From positions 252,188 through 316,187 of the forward strand of contig JAMWFC010000065.1 of assembly GCA_027475525.1 (NCBI GenBank): DNA of 64,000 bases, in the 5' to 3' direction. Below the pieces are notes generated by a model that did not search any database, had not been told where the DNA came from, and saw nothing but the letters and a program-made list of their open reading frames with translations. The stretch's first letter is position 1; every line of letters starts with the position of its first letter. The position numbers and the translations under genes were made by a program. Origin of the DNA: Macrolepiota albuminosa. Its lineage: Eukaryota; Basidiomycota; Agaricomycetes; Agaricales; Agaricaceae. Below are positions 34,254 to 47,336 of this stretch, piece after piece.

Positions 34254-35520
34254 CTCCTTACAATGGCAACCCAAAACACTGTCATCTCAGATGGCCCCCA
34301 TGTGATGTATGCAGACTCTTGTGCTAGCAGGCATTTTTTCACAGACAGAGTGGACTTTGTAATGTAATGTACCAGACTCCAAGTGTAGCTAACACAGTTG
34401 GCATCACTGCTGAGGGCTGTACCTTCTGCATTAAAGGGTGCAGCTAAGTAAGGAAGTGGGTCATGTATAATGGCAAAACAACCAAGGTTTTTGCTCAGAT
34501 GCCTAGTCAGGAAGGGCATCAAAATAGGACTTAAGGATGACGATGATGATATTCAAATCAAGCTGGAAGTACAGCTACCTAGTCAATATAGCTTTGGATG
34601 TGCTAAGTGTGTGAGAGAGTCCTGGACAGGTCCCAGAGAACACATGGTAGGCAAGAGGTTGGTGGCAAGGAAAGTGGGTGATTGGAGGCACTTGTGTAAG
34701 GCTCCAAAATGTGGTATAAGAGCACTAAGAGTTACTAAGAAAAAGCACTAAAGGACATGGAAGAGTTGCTAAAGAAAAGCGCTAAGAGGTGCAGGAGAGA
34801 GTTGCTAAGGAAAGGTACTAAGAGGTGCAGGAGAGGGTCACTAAGAGGCGCTAAGTGTTAGCACCTAGAATGGGATAATAAAAAGACAGGATTGCTTAGC
34901 AGATCTAAGCACAAATGCCAAGCCATAGTTGCAAGGCGCTGAGAGATTGCAAAGAAAGAGAGATAGAAAACTAAAGCAGAGTCCTCTTGCTGACACAGTC
35001 AACAAAAGGTAGTCTGTTGCATATAGTGACCAAAATGTTGGGATACAATCTGTCATAGAAATACTTCATCATTCCATCCTATAAGCACTGCCACTGGCTA
35101 AGAGCATTATTCTGGATTGACTGATGCCAAGTGTCTGTGTAAATGTATAGTCTGGGAGTGCAAGTGGCAAGGTGTGGTAAGGTGTCAACAGTGGTGCTAC
35201 AAATAAGTGGTGCCATAAAAAGTGGTCCTGGAGTAATTGGAGGCTGTAGCTGCGAGTTATTAGTGTAAAAATATGAAAAAATTAATGCTAGAAGCACTAG
35301 AGCATGCTGCTTCTGGTGGTACCAGTGGGCTAACATGAGGTGCAGGTATTGGTGCTATCTGTGGCCAGCCATAATAGAAGCTTATCAATGACACAATAAT
35401 GCAGACTTCTGATGATGTTTTATTTATGAGGTGTTCCATAGACAGCACAATGTTTACAGTACTATTTATGCAGCTATCAATAGCCATGGTGGCTTGATCA
35501 CTCTACAAGCTAGCAGACCT
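34254..35520. other. Unassigned TE-like sequence
   Basis: No gene is recognised. 34522-34255 (-) stays open for about 90 codons without a known motif. 34730-34860 repeats AAGAGGTGCAGGAGAG and GCTAAG words. It probably holds ends of neighbouring elements. Confidence 0.3.
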
Positions 35521-37510
35521 TGAGACCTGGCATTGCTGCCTGACACATGTAAGTGAATCAGTGGTGCACAACATGGTATACAATGCAGTTGTAGAAGGAC
35601 TGGTAGTCACCAAGACCATGGTGAATGGCAAGTGTAAGGATTGCATACTCAGAAAACACACACACCACCTATTTGACTCCAAACCTGAACCCAAGTCTGC
35701 ACCATACAAAAGAGTTGTATTTGACATCTGGAGACCTGCACAAGTCCAGACTACAGGTGGGAAGACATTAATGCTTGTTGTCACCAATCAGAGCAGAGCA
35801 GAGTGTGTGATGTGGTACCTGGCAAACAAAATAGCTGAGACTACAATTATGTGTCTAAAAACATTTGATGTCCATGTTGAGACTCAGTGGGGCCATAGGA
35901 TCAAGAGCATATGCACCAATAGTGGCACTGAATTTAAAAATGAGTTGTGGAAGGCATACTGCCAGAAACAAGGAATCATCCATGATACCACCACTCCATA
36001 CTCATCATCTGCAAACAGTGTTGCTGAGAGGTGTAACCAAATAATACTTGACCTCACAAGAAGCATGCTCAGTGATTCAAGACTATTTAGCTACTACTAG
36101 GGAGAAGCAACAGCCACAGCTACATATATACTCAACCTCATCCTCTAGCTCAAAGCACTATGAAAAGACTTCCTATAAGATTTGCACTAGCAGGAAGCCT
36201 AACATGTCCCACCTCTAGCCATTTGGCTGCACAGCATATGCAAAGGTTCCAAAAGAAGATAGTGTGAGCAAGCTTGACCAATGATTGGTGAAAGCAGTGA
36301 TGGTGGGGTACTTTGGATGAGGTGACTACAAACTCCTTGAACAGGAGATGAGCCACATGTTCAGGTTCAGGGACATGATATTTAAAGAAGGGGTGGCACA
36401 CAAGACACTATCTGATAACCAGGCCAGAGACATGGCAGACCTCTACCAAATACTCAATGTCAACCCTGAACCTGCCCACTGATGGACCTCAAAATGGAGA
36501 AGATGTGTGAGCACAAGATATGGCAGATTGAGAGACCTGACAGTGTGAGGATGATGAAAAACTATTAGACCTTTGCCCTCAAATACAATGTGAGCAGGAA
36601 AGTGGCTGGACAAAAAGCCCAGCTTGTCACAAAAGGATTTTTACAGATCCTGAGCATTGACTACTTTGCCACATATGCATTGGTCATAAAATATGAGTCT
36701 CTGAGGATCAACCTAGCTGTGGGAGCAGTCAAGAACTATGAAATATGGCAGATCAATTACACTAGTGCCTACTTCAATGCATCAATGCAGGTACCAATAG
36801 TCATAGAGCAACCAGAAGGGTCAGCGAGGTTTACAGAGTTGACATCAATGCTGGCAAACAGGTCTGAGAGAGTCAATGCAGAGAGAAAACAAGGGATGAT
36901 AAAAGAGGCCTAGTATTGCTTCTTGACAAAGCTCTATATAGGATGATAGACAGAGTGCATAACTGGTGGCACATGCTCAATAAGGACATAAACAGCTTGG
37001 CTACAAGAGGTCTGAAGCAGACCAATCCATATGTGTGAGAGACCATAATGGCAAAAAGACAATAACCAGTACTTACATTGGTAACATGTTGGGCATGTCG
37101 TTATCAAAAGAGGAAGCAATCAGGGCTAGAGCAGAGCTAAATAAGAGGTATGAAATAAAAGATCTGAATAAGATCAGATTTATCCTGGGTATACATATCA
37201 TGTGTGACAAGGAGAAGAACATGATTATACTGGATCAGAAGGAGTATCTAAAGTGGATGCTTGAGAAATTTGGCATGGTGGACTGCACTCTAAAATACAT
37301 GCCCCTCCCTTTTGGCATTATACTCAGCCCATTGCAAGCATCAGCAACCAACAACAACTGCAGATACATGGCTGATAAGCCATACAGCAAAGTCCTCTGC
37401 TCACTCATGTATGTGCAAATAAGCACATGCCCCAATATTGCATATGCAATAACGTCTCTCAGCCACTTTATGATCAACTCTATAACAATCAATACATAGT
37501 CATTTTACCA
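35521..37510 (+). pseudogene. Ty1/copia-type retrotransposon remnant 1 (integrase and RT)
   Basis: 35561-36100 reads a copia integrase: the pre-integrase motif CKDCILRKHTHHLFD, RVVFDIWRP, and the core ICTNSGTEFKNELWKAYCQ with TTPYSSSANSVAER. 36100-36560 is broken by many stops. 36590-36900 is reverse transcriptase (QLVTKGFLQILSIDYFATYA, LRINLAVGAVKNYEIWQINY). 37035-37499 is the later RT part (RYEIKDLNKIRFILGIHI, YSKVLCSLMYVQISTCPNIA). The catalytic YVDD region is not readable. Numerous frameshifts; no LTR pair identified. The following 700 bases (37511-38230) hold nothing I recognise. Confidence 0.85.
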
Positions 37511-40440
37511 ACTGACTGAGATCTATTCATAACAGAATGATCTATGTAGTATCAGCTCAAGGATACTATTTGCCCCATGGATTGCAGAGATAGCAAGGCC
37601 ACTATAGGAAAACCTGTTCTGAGTTTTACTACCTGCTTTGGTGTGCATTTTGTCCCCAAAATTTGTGCTCCTCAGAGCTGGCTATTGCCATGCCAACCTC
37701 TACTTGCTCTCTTTTGGCATTTCTACTGGCTATATTCTCAAAATTTGCTTTCTTTTGGTTATTGATGCAAAATATAAAGTTTACTTTTTATTTTAAGTAG
37801 TCCAAGTATAATTGAACAAAAGTTCTATGAAAATTTCAACTTTAATTTACAAAGTTTGTGGAGCTTAGTTACACACATGAAATAGCAGCCTATAATTTTA
37901 ATTGATTTATTTAGTGTAGTCCCAGATCTAAACAAAGAGAAAAGCCTCAGTAACATGTTAATAATGGAGGAGACAACTCATTTTATTGTATTTAAACAGA
38001 TACAAATAAAAAGAAACTGTATAATAATGTGATGATAAGTATATGTATTTGACAACAAGTATGTATGGACTTACAGCTTCAGTGTCATGTTGATAATGGA
38101 GGAGACAACTGGGGCTGTAAAGAAAGAACTAATGAACAAGGTGTGGCAAATAATCATGTGACAGATCAGATATGGAGATTCAAATAGGAAATAGTCCAAC
38201 ACAATCTCATTGCTACAGAAGAAAAGGAACATGAAAAGAAAAGAATTAATCAATGTCTAATCAGACCTAGACTAAGCACAAAACAATTGTGTAATACACA
38301 TGATAAGGCTTTTGTAAAGATGTCCATGACCATGTTAGAAGTTGAGATCCAAATAGGTTCAAAAGAACCAGATAGAAATTGTTCACAGATAAAATGATAG
38401 TGAATGTCAATAAGTTTAAAGTGGAAAGTTGTAGAGTTGGACTTTGCAATGTTAATAGCACTTTTATTATCACAAATAGGAGAAAAAAGTTGAGAGACCA
38501 GCATAGAGAGCAATGTAAGCAGTAAGTAGATTCAGATATCCTTGCACATGGCATGCACCATTGACTTATACTCAGCCTCAGAGCCACTATGCATTGACAA
38601 ATAGAAGACCAAGATACCAGAGAAGAATAAAGAAAAAATGCATAACCAGAAACACTGCACCTAGTCAAAGAGTCAGAAGCTTAATCTGTATTGACAAAGC
38701 CACAACCATGGAGAAGTAAAAAATATATAGGTGGGTGATTTTCAGGTTCTGCAAAGTTGTAGAGCAGAGCAAAATTGATTGTGCTCAATAAAGAGCAACA
38801 AATACTCTTGGCAGCAAGAAAATGAAAATACATCAGACAAGAGTTATACTGGCCCAAGCTCAGGAGTGTAAAGGCCAGATCATGCCATATACAGAGACTA
38901 AGGTAAAAAATAGAATCAACCAAACATTAGTAATGTAGTTTCAAATTATCATCTGAAATATCAGAAAGTGAATTTGATGGTGGGTCTGGAAGGAAATAAA
39001 AAGAGTGGTAGAGTGGGACCATAGTTGACTTAGTCTCAAGGAGGTTATACATTGAGAGGTCTGTTATGAAACTCTTCTGAAAGAGCCAGAACTTGTATTG
39101 AAAACAATCTCTATCAATTCAAATACCAAGATACAGTGTCATTGGACCAGAATCAATGATTTCAAAATACTCATTCAAATGCTGTATAAACCACAAGTAT
39201 AACTAGACAGAATTTGTCATGTTCAGGCCATCATTAATATGCATGCAAATAGTAATAAAAAGCTTTGAGCTATCTGGAGGCATTGAAATCAAAAAATCTG
39301 ATGGCTCATCAAAGTAACAAAGAAATACAGCATAATCAACTTTACAGTAAGTAAGATCCAAGTCTTCAAAAGCCTGATGAGGGATAATGTAGCATTCACA
39401 AGAAGATTGTTTGAGACCATACAAAGCTCAAAGCAGACAGTAACATATTAATGGATCAGCTTCAGGAAAACCCAGAATCTATTTACAATACACTTTGTAC
39501 ACTGGCTCAAAAAACTGCCCCAATGTTTGGCCTTTTTGGAAAGATTCACATGGTGTGCAACAAATACATAAGCAAAAAATTGTAGAAATTCACATGACAT
39601 GCAACTGCATCCTGGCTTCATAATGATGTATAAATCATGTGACTTGGACAAGACCTTGCTGATTAATAAATTGAACAAAATATTCAATTATTGAGGCAGT
39701 TTTTTGACTCACTTTAATTTTCATATTTTTTCAATACTTTTCAGCAGTAGAATGGAAACACCTTGTGAGAAGTATAAACAATGTCATGTGACCTTGTTTG
39801 TACTAATTTGACATGGTAAACTTCAATCAATCACCTTCTTGACACTCTACCACCATCATGCAACCTGTTTCTGCTGCCAATTGCTCTTCTGTTGCTTCTC
39901 TCCTCAATGAGGGGTATTCTCAGTGTCAAATTTATACAAAAACTGGTCTGGGAAAGGGCACTGTAGAGAGGATCAGCAAAGAGCTGAAGAGCAACAAAGA
40001 GAATCATTCTGGAGGTCATCCTTCCAAGCTTACAGCATGTGACAAACAGTCTATTTTTTGTCAAATTACTATTGGGAAGCTGGATAATGCTGTTCAAGCT
40101 ACACAGTTTATTAATTCTGTCATCTCTAGTCCTGTCAATCCTCAGACAGTCAGAAATGCATTGAAGGAGGCAGGCTTTTGCTCAGCAACAAAGAAGAAAG
40201 TTCCTATGCTCAAGGCTGCTCATCATGCAAACCAGCTCAAATTTGCTCAGTATCATGAAAACTAGACAGTGGAGGATTGGAAAAGGGCTTTGTAGAGTGA
40301 TGAGACAAAGATTAATCAGATTGGATCAGATGAGAAGGTATATGTGTGGAAAATTCCAGGAGGACTACTATCTGCCCGCACTACTATACCAACTGTCAAG
40401 CATGGAGGAGGAAACAATTTAATGATATGGGGCTGCATGA

Positions 40441-40594
40441 ATTGGAATGGAGTAGGGAAGCTCATAGAAGTTCAGGAGAAGATGGATGCTGCACAGTATT
40501 GTGAGATTTTAGATGAGATTGGAATGGAGTAGGGAAGCTCATAGAAGTTCAGGAGAAGATGGATGCTGCACAGTATTGTGAGATTTTAGATGAG
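40441..40594. repeat. Exact 77-bp tandem duplication inside the transposase
   Basis: Bases 40441-40517 equal 40518-40594 without a mismatch. Because 77 is not a multiple of three, the duplication breaks the reading frame. Likely an assembly overlap (see findings). Confidence 0.9.
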
Positions 40595-40809
40595 GGAGTG
40601 GTGGAAAGCTTTGAAAAGTTGGAAATGGAGGAGGAAGAATGATATTTTCAGCAGGACAATGACCCAAAACACACTTCCAAACAGGCAACAACCTGGTTTT
40701 CTGATAACAACATCATTGTAATATCCTGGCCTGCCCAATTCCCTAACCTCAATCCCATTGAACATCTCTGGATTTACATCAAGTGCAAACTTTTGGAGTA
40801 TAAGGTACC

Positions 40810-41327
40810 TGTCAGGGGACTCCTCATTCCTTTCTTCTTTCACTCTTTATTTCTTCACTCTCCTTTCATTCACTTCCTTATTTCTTCTATCATTCTCTCA
40901 TTTTGCTGTTACTACTTTTTCAACACTGTCTGTTAGTGCTATTCTCAACCTTTGAGGTGCTCTGGTTCTTTAGCTATCACTCAGACAAGTGTGGGCCCTT
41001 CAGCACCGCTCCAGGCTGCTTAGATAAGCCAGAGTTTGCCTTTCTGACTTCTAAAGTCTGGAGTTTTCCTCCTTTGTTTGCACACTTGTTTGGTTAGTCA
41101 ATTTTCGAGTTTTTAAGGTTTTGTTGTACTGTACAGTTGTTTCCCATGCTTCAGAGGCCCCAGAAGCATCCAACCTGGCATAGGGAATCCCCAGACTTGT
41201 TCTCTTTGGATCTCCCTCTGCCAGGTGAGTAGCTACCTTGATATTGTCAGTATATATTCTAATACACTTTGGATCTCCCTCTGCCAGCTGTGTGACTGAG
41301 CCATAGCCTCTAGAGGTCGTCCTTACA
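40810..41327 (+). mobile_element. Solo LTR (TGTCAG..CTTACA family), copy 3
   Basis: 518 bp, TGTCAGGGGACTCCTCATTC to CGTCCTTACA, with target duplication GTACC on both sides. It includes a ~40-bp segment (TTTCTGACTTCTAAAGTCTG) shared with copy 5 but absent from copies 1, 2 and 4, so the family has at least two subtypes. Confidence 0.93.
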
Positions 41328-42411
41328 GTACCCCCTGAAGGAGTACATGAGTTGTGGAAGAGAGTGGTCAAGGAGTGGAATGAAATACCATCAGAGGTAT
41401 GCCAAAGCCTCATATAGAGCATGCCTAGAAGGATCAAGGCAGTTATAAAGGCAAATGGAGGCCATATCAAGTACTAGATATTAAAATTAGAGTAAATTGA
41501 AGTGGGTCAAAAAACTGCCCCAATGATTGAATATTTTGTTTGATTTATTAATCAGCAAGGTCTTGTTCAAATCACATGATGTATATGTTATTATGAAGCC
41601 AAGATGTAGTTGTATGTCATGTGATTTTCTATGATTTTTCACTTATGTAATTGTTGCACACCATGTGAATCTTTCCAAAAGAGCCAAACATTGGGGCAGT
41701 TTTTTGAGCCAGTGTATGAAAGAGAGGCATTTAGAAAAGCAGTTTTATTGTCAAATATGAAAAGATGGAAATTGTATTTTGCTGCATAAGCAAGAGCAAT
41801 TCTGATACTAGTCAACTTTGCAACAGAAGCATAAGTGGAGCCATAATTTTCTGGGCACTGACTGCATTCTTGAGCAACTAGTCAAGCCTTCTCCTTGCCA
41901 TGAATGATCAATCTATTAGCATCCAGTTTATAAGCAAAAACCCATTGAACATCAATGAGTTTCTAACTATGCAGCAAAGAAAAACTTCTTGAGATCATAG
42001 ACTATCCATCTTGTGTTGCATTGCTATACACCAGACATCTGCATCAGAATGGTAAATGCCTCATTGTAGTGATTAGGAGGTTTAAAGAGATCAAAAGGAT
42101 GTAAGGTCTTAAACAGAATAGGGTCAGGACCATAAGTCACCAAAGTCTTGTACTCTGCAGAAAAAGCAATCAGCAGATGGGTAGAGTGAGATATAGGAAG
42201 AACAAAGTCACAAAATAAAAAAAAAAAGGCAATTGTAAACCAATGCTTTGATAAAACTACTATTTAGTGAACAAATTGAAGACAGAAACATATTGACATG
42301 ATTTCTCTTTTAAAACTAAGCTTCAAGTCATGCTCAATCATTGAGCCAACAGAAAGCAGGTTGGTTAATTAGTACATTTGGTGTATGAAGGCAGTTTTCC
42401 AATATAATAAT

Positions 42412-42984
42412 TGTCAGGGGACTCCTTGTTTCTTTCTTCTTTCACTCCTTATTTCTTCACTCTCCTTTCATTCATTTCCTTATTTCTTCTATTATTCTCT
42501 CATTTTGCTGTTTTTATTCTAAACACTATCTGTTAGTACTATTTTCAATTTTTGAGGTGCTCTGGTTCTTTAGCTATCATTCAAACAAGTGTGGGCCCCT
42601 CAGCACCGCTTCCAGACTGCTTATATAAGCCAGAGTTTGCCAGAGTTTGCCCTTTATTTGTGCAATTATTTGTGTAGGCAATTTTTGAGTTTTTAAGGTT
42701 TTGTTGTACTGTACAGTTGTTTCCCATGCTTCAGAGGCAACAGAAGCATCCAACCTGGCATAAGGAATCCCTAGACTTGTTCTCTTTGGATCTCCCTCTG
42801 TCAGGTGAGTAGTTATTATGATATTGTCAGTACATACTCTAATACACTTTGGATTGTTCTCTTTGGATCTCCCTCTGTCAGGTGAGTAGTTATTATGATA
42901 TTGTCAGTACATACTCTAATACACTTTGGATCTCTCTCTGCCAGCTATGTGACTGAGCCACAGCCTCCAGAGGTCACCCTTACA
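42412..42984 (+). mobile_element. Solo LTR (TGTCAG..CTTACA family), copy 4
   Basis: 573 bp between ATAAT target duplications. One 77-bp tandem duplication (42777-42930) accounts for the excess over ~496 bp. It inserted in copia remnant 2. Confidence 0.93.
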
Positions 42985-44340
42985 ATAATGATATTTTTAC
43001 CACTAGCATAAGTTTGGAAATGAGCTTAGCCATGTGCCAGAATATTCAGGGTCCTACAATTTGCAGTGTCTATAGAAACTGCCTAGTTAACATCATAAGT
43101 CCAAAAAAACTAACAATTATGAAGAATGTGCATTGTGCATTCAGAGTCCAAGATAGAATTAAACTAGATAGAAATAAAAGCAAAAGCAACAGAAGAGGCT
43201 TATTGGAGAAAAGCTATATAAAATGGCAAGGAAAATTCAGATTCAGAAAATATATAAGTAGTCAAATCAATATTATTGATAGAGTTATTAGCAGCAGAGA
43301 CATCTTGTTCATCAATCTCATCAATAAAGAGTAATGGAGTATGGGCTGTGTGTGTAAGGTAGCTACATTTGCCCTAGAATGAAAGTATGCAGAATCATGG
43401 CCATTCTCCATACCACCACTCTTGGACCAGCACATCTCTATTGTGTGGCTATGCATTCTGCAATTTGTACACAGAATACAGGGTCAAAAATTACTCAAGT
43501 CAGATGCAGTATTAATATTATTATTCAGAGAGTTTGTAGAAAAAAAGTTGGCAGTGAGAAAATCAGAAGGTTGCATAGAAGTCTGATTAGGACAAGATTT
43601 GAAAGCCATTGCAAGTCAACAATGCTTAGTATCCATGTTCATTACTTTAGTTGCAAGTTGAGCAAAATCATACTTTCCAATAGAGCCAGAATTCTCCCAA
43701 GAAAGTAAAACTTCTCCTTTTAAGACAGACCAATAATTACTATTAGGCAAACTATTTACAAACTTCTGTATCCTCTACCAAGGAGTGAAGTTCAAAGCAT
43801 CTTATTCAACTAGTATACAGCTAAATGCCATGTCTGTACATAGATGGAAACTATGTTTAGAAATGCTGTTAATGCAAAAATCTTTGACTTAGTAAATTTT
43901 GTGACTAAAGCACTGCCAATTTCAAATCACTTATGTAAAAATGTGAGAAGTTTACAGGCAGAATTTATGAGTAGATTGTAAGACCATTATATTTGAAAAG
44001 AAGAGAATCCTGGATTTCCTGAGATAACTTTCTAACAATAACATGTTCAATGATGTCATCATTTTGCCACAATATCTGATATGCCTCTTATCTATCAAAA
44101 ACAGGTTGAAAAAAAATAAATAAAGAAAAACAAATAGAAGAAGTATCAGAAAAAGCAGGAATGTATAAAATTGATTATGAGCTGCAGCTTGAGGTTCAGA
44201 ATGATTGTCCTGATGAGATAGAATAAAAACAGAAGAAGCAGTGCATGATAGAGGAAAAAGAACTTCAAAAGGCTAAACTGAAGAGGTACAAACAAGAATA
44301 GGGCAAAGACCTTTGAGACAAACAGAATTTGCTCTGAAGA

Positions 44341-46385
44341 CATGAATAGAAAGTGAATGAGAAGTCACTAGAAAATATAAAACAGAAGAAAAACCAGAAA
44401 GTTGAAAATAAACAGAGTTCAGTCAAGAAACAGTATCAGATTCAGAATAACAAGTATAAACAGAAGGTATAGAAAAAGGAAGTCTACAAGATGCAGGAGC
44501 ATGAAAATTGACAGATATATGCAGAGAAGATGATGGTGGTATAACATTGCAATTGGAAAAAGTAAAATTATAAGTCTTATTATTTTGAAAAAGTCAGTAG
44601 TATATTGTAAGAATTTAAAGTAGAGAAAGAGAAATGTGGACATTGTGAGTTACATGTTCTTAGAATTAGAAGCTTAGTTATTTACAAATTAGTCAAGAAT
44701 CCTAGTATATGTGGGATTTTCTGCTTATTTACAGTGTAATGAGACATAGCAAAATAAAAGGAAAAGAATTGCCAGCACTATGTGGAGGCAGCCATGGTGA
44801 TAGGCTTCTGCTCAGACTGAGTGCATCAAGAGACATTACAGGTCTATCAATGCTTGTTAATCTGGAGACTCAAGCTACTTTTTTAGACTCAGGATATCTC
44901 TGGCTATTACTTCTTAATGCAGGCTTCACCATACATTGACTTGAATAATTCAGAACTTATGAAGAAATAATACCGGCACAACTATGGAGAAGTGGCTTTG
45001 ACTAAACCCTAATTAGTATTAGAAGAGAATAGCATTTGGTGCTGCCATTTGTTGAGGCACCACCATTAGAAGTATAGAAATTAATGTCGACAAGACAGAA
45101 TATAATAAAACCTAACATTGTGGCAAATTAGAAAAAGAAATAATATTTAGCACCAGAGATAGTGCTTTTAGATCATGGCATCTGTCAAGGTTTTTCTGAC
45201 TATATACCAAAATATCTTGGCCAATCAGACATATATTAAAAACTGAGCAGACTTATACAATTTTAAATAGTTTTAGAGTCACCATAGCTAATAGGCTGTA
45301 ATGCCATTGGTCACCATCATCTATATGCTATTGGTTGCTGTTGACAGGTTGCCATTAGCTGTAGCTATGAGAAGAGGTGCTAATTAATAGCACCACAGAT
45401 AGACTTATTTTCAAAATACAGTAGTATATAGTATAAAAATAGCTACTAAATATGTAAATAGCAACAAATCATAATAAATTGGAACCCAGTTACACTCACT
45501 GTTCAAATTTCACTAGCTTCACTTAACATTGTCAAAAAGTTAGGTGCTAGCACTATTTATATAGTGCCAACAACAGGCTTTTGCATTGCACTATTCCATT
45601 TTTTTTTGCCATATCTTTGTTAGAATTGTAGTATTTACAATTTGCTAAGTAGTATCAGGAGCTCTATTTACTAGTGGCTAGTCACATCTTATTAGCTCAA
45701 GCATACTGGGACTCTGCTAAAACTCCTCACACTTTACATACACTAAGTATTAGAGACAGTGTTTTACTATGTAGCATCTAACATTCTCAATCATAGTTGG
45801 CATCATTATTTTAGAGCCCACTGCAAGGAATTGTGTTAGAAGACAGAATTCTACCAGAAACTTGAGCCCAGCAACAGTGCCACCTCCTATTAGAGAGCAC
45901 TTTAGAACCTCTTAATACTGATTCACTATATTTACCAGGCATGTTACTGAGGCAAACTCTAGATCAGAAGCTTGAGCCTGCCTTCCATAGTCTTGCAGAG
46001 AGCTTTTTCTTGTTTTTCTGATCTTTTGAATACCTAGCAAATTAAAATTACATGCCACTGCCCCTTTTGGAGAAGTTATCCTGATTATTGTCACCAGAGC
46101 TTAGTGACTCCACATTGCTTGAATCACTACCTACTACACCAATGTCAGGTACACTTAGCAACACAAGTCCCATCACTACTATTTCCACATCTTCTGACAC
46201 TTCTGCTACCATGAAACAGGCAAATATACAGCATATGCCACTCAGGAATTACTTTCACTAAAATAGAATAAAATAGAGCCTTGTGAGTTAAAACAGTATT
46301 TTCAAGCATTGGAGTATTTGTTATGTGACTGTTGTGTTACAGATAATATGCAAATCAAGGAGTACACTGCTAGATATGTCTCTTA
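44341..46385. other. AT-rich region without a recognised gene
   Basis: About 2 kb with no coding sequence I can support. Open frames on the - strand (44643-44419) are Leu/Phe/Ile-rich and probably non-coding. The words GGTGCTA and AGCACCA recur, as in old LTR ends, but I could not pair them into an LTR. Confidence 0.35.
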
Positions 46386-47131
46386 CAGTTGCTTAAAAAG
46401 TGTTCCAAGGTTTCATAGGTTTTGAAAGATGGCATTGGCATGTAGGAATAGAAGTACTAAAAATTTTGTATAAATCATGTAAAATACTATGGAATTGTAG
46501 CTACAGATCACATATAGAGTTATATAATTTGGATCAAAACTGATGGAGCAATGGCCATTTTAAAATATTCACTCATTGGAACACTTTTTGAGCATTTCTA
46601 ACTTTGCAGGTTTATCCCTATTTTACTCAAAAATAAAGAGTAAGTTGCATGTGGGAATACAACTCAAGTCATGTGACCATGTTTAGATATATTTGGGAGT
46701 AGTTCAAGCTGGGTTGAACCACATCTTGGCTTTCAACTACCATCATAAAAGTTACTCTTTCTGCACAACACTCTGCTGTTGCTTCTCTTCTTGCTGAAGG
46801 GTATTCTCTGTGCCAGATTGAGGCTAAAACTGGTCTAGGGAGGTCTACTATTGGGAGAATTGGTAGAGAGTTGGAGGTAGATAAGAAAAACTATTCTAGA
46901 GGCCATCCTGCTAAGCTTACTCCATGTAATAAACAGGCTATTGTTTAACAAATTTTTACTGAGAGACTTGATACAGCTGTCCAGGCTACCAATTTTATCA
47001 ACAACATCATTTTCAACCCTGCCTCTCCTCAGACTGTTCAGAATGTGCTGAAGAATGAGGAGTATTAGTCTGCTATAAAGAGGAAAGTTTCTATGCTTAA
47101 AGCTAGACATTGATAACTACAACTTAAATGG

Positions 47132-47336
47132 TGTAACACTTCCAGAGGATTGAACTGACAATCTCAGGAAAACTGGAACTAGCAGGGCTTGAACCTGCAT
47201 TGCATGTTACCATTACACTATAGTCCCCATGTTACTACTTGCTTTTTCTTGTCAACTAGTACCATTCTAGCTCCAGTCAATAAAGGCTTAGGCATAACCC
47301 TGGGCTTTAACTAAGGTGTATTGACACACTCTTACA
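47132..47336. mobile_element. 205-bp LTR-like insertion (TGTAAC..CTTACA) with AATGG target duplication
   Basis: The uninterrupted transposon sequence is known from the 17.7-kb copy, so the insertion limits are clear. The insert starts TGTAACACTTCCAGAGG, ends CACACTCTTACA and is flanked by AATGG on both sides. Inverted TGTAA/TTACA ends plus a 5-bp duplication are LTR hallmarks; at 205 bp it is a very short solo LTR or a TRIM-like element. Its inner part holds a tRNA-like fold (next entry). Confidence 0.8.
47174..47227 (-). other. tRNA-like sequence without an anticodon arm
   Basis: On the - strand GGGACTA can pair with TAGTTCC as an acceptor stem. TAGTGTAATGGTAAC resembles box A and a D loop, and GCAGG-TTCAAGC-CCTGC is a perfect T arm with box B GGTTCAAGCCC. 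Only about seven bases separate D loop and T arm, so no anticodon arm exists. A second box-B-like word (CAGTTCAATCC) lies about 30 bases further on. It is not a functional tRNA; it could be a Pol III promoter relic or SINE head. Confidence 0.5.

Larger units (their letters stand above)
39858..41480 (+). pseudogene. Tc1-like transposase (family B), interrupted
   Basis: Starts ATG at 39858 with an N-terminal helix-turn-helix (CSSVASLLNEGYSQCQIYTK, then GKGTVERISKELK), GHPSKLTACDKQSI and VNPQTVRNALKEAGF. An amber TAG at 40264 stands where related copies have Trp (NW-TVED). The catalytic part continues in frames with the first Asp in WSDETKINQIGSDEK, HGGGNNLMIWGCMNW, FQQDNDPKHTS and FPNLNPIEHLW. 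The 77-bp duplication at 40441-40594 shifts the frame and may be artificial. The solo LTR splits the last ~45 codons (resuming at 41328). Of the copies here it is the least damaged. Confidence 0.85.
39500..41714 (+). mobile_element. Tc1-like transposon, family B, with a nested solo LTR
   Basis: Both ends are present. TIRs of about 210 bp start CACTGGCTCAAAAAACTGCC and end GGCAGTTTTTTGAGCCAGTG, flanked by TA (39498-39499 and 41715-41716). Each TIR also carries an inverted copy of its first ~24 bases at its inner edge (near 39700 and 41510). The 518-bp solo LTR at 40810-41327 inserted into the transposase, and a 77-bp tandem duplication lies at 40441-40594. It inserted into copia remnant 2. Confidence 0.9.
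38250..44340 (-). pseudogene. Ty1/copia-type retrotransposon remnant 2, broken by three later insertions
   Basis: Read on the - strand from high to low coordinates. 43460-43260 has a gag zinc-knuckle-like stretch (MHSHTIEMCWSKSGGMENG). About 42060-41730 is early reverse transcriptase (FAYKLDANRLIIHGKEKA, YGSTYASVAKLTSIRI, FDNKTAFLNASL). 39424-39203 is the RT core tail (MYGLKQSSCECYIIPHQAFE, LFITICMHINDGL in place of YVDDG). 38923-38250 is RNase H (VSGYAFFLYSSLVSWSS, CDNKSAINIAKS, HYHFICEQFLSGSFEPIWIS). The Tc1-like element 39500-41714 and the solo LTR 42412-42984 interrupt it. Integrase is largely missing. The 5' limit is uncertain. Confidence 0.75.

Noticed and set aside
47174..47227. Functional tRNA gene
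   Set aside because: No anticodon arm can be formed between the D loop and the T arm.
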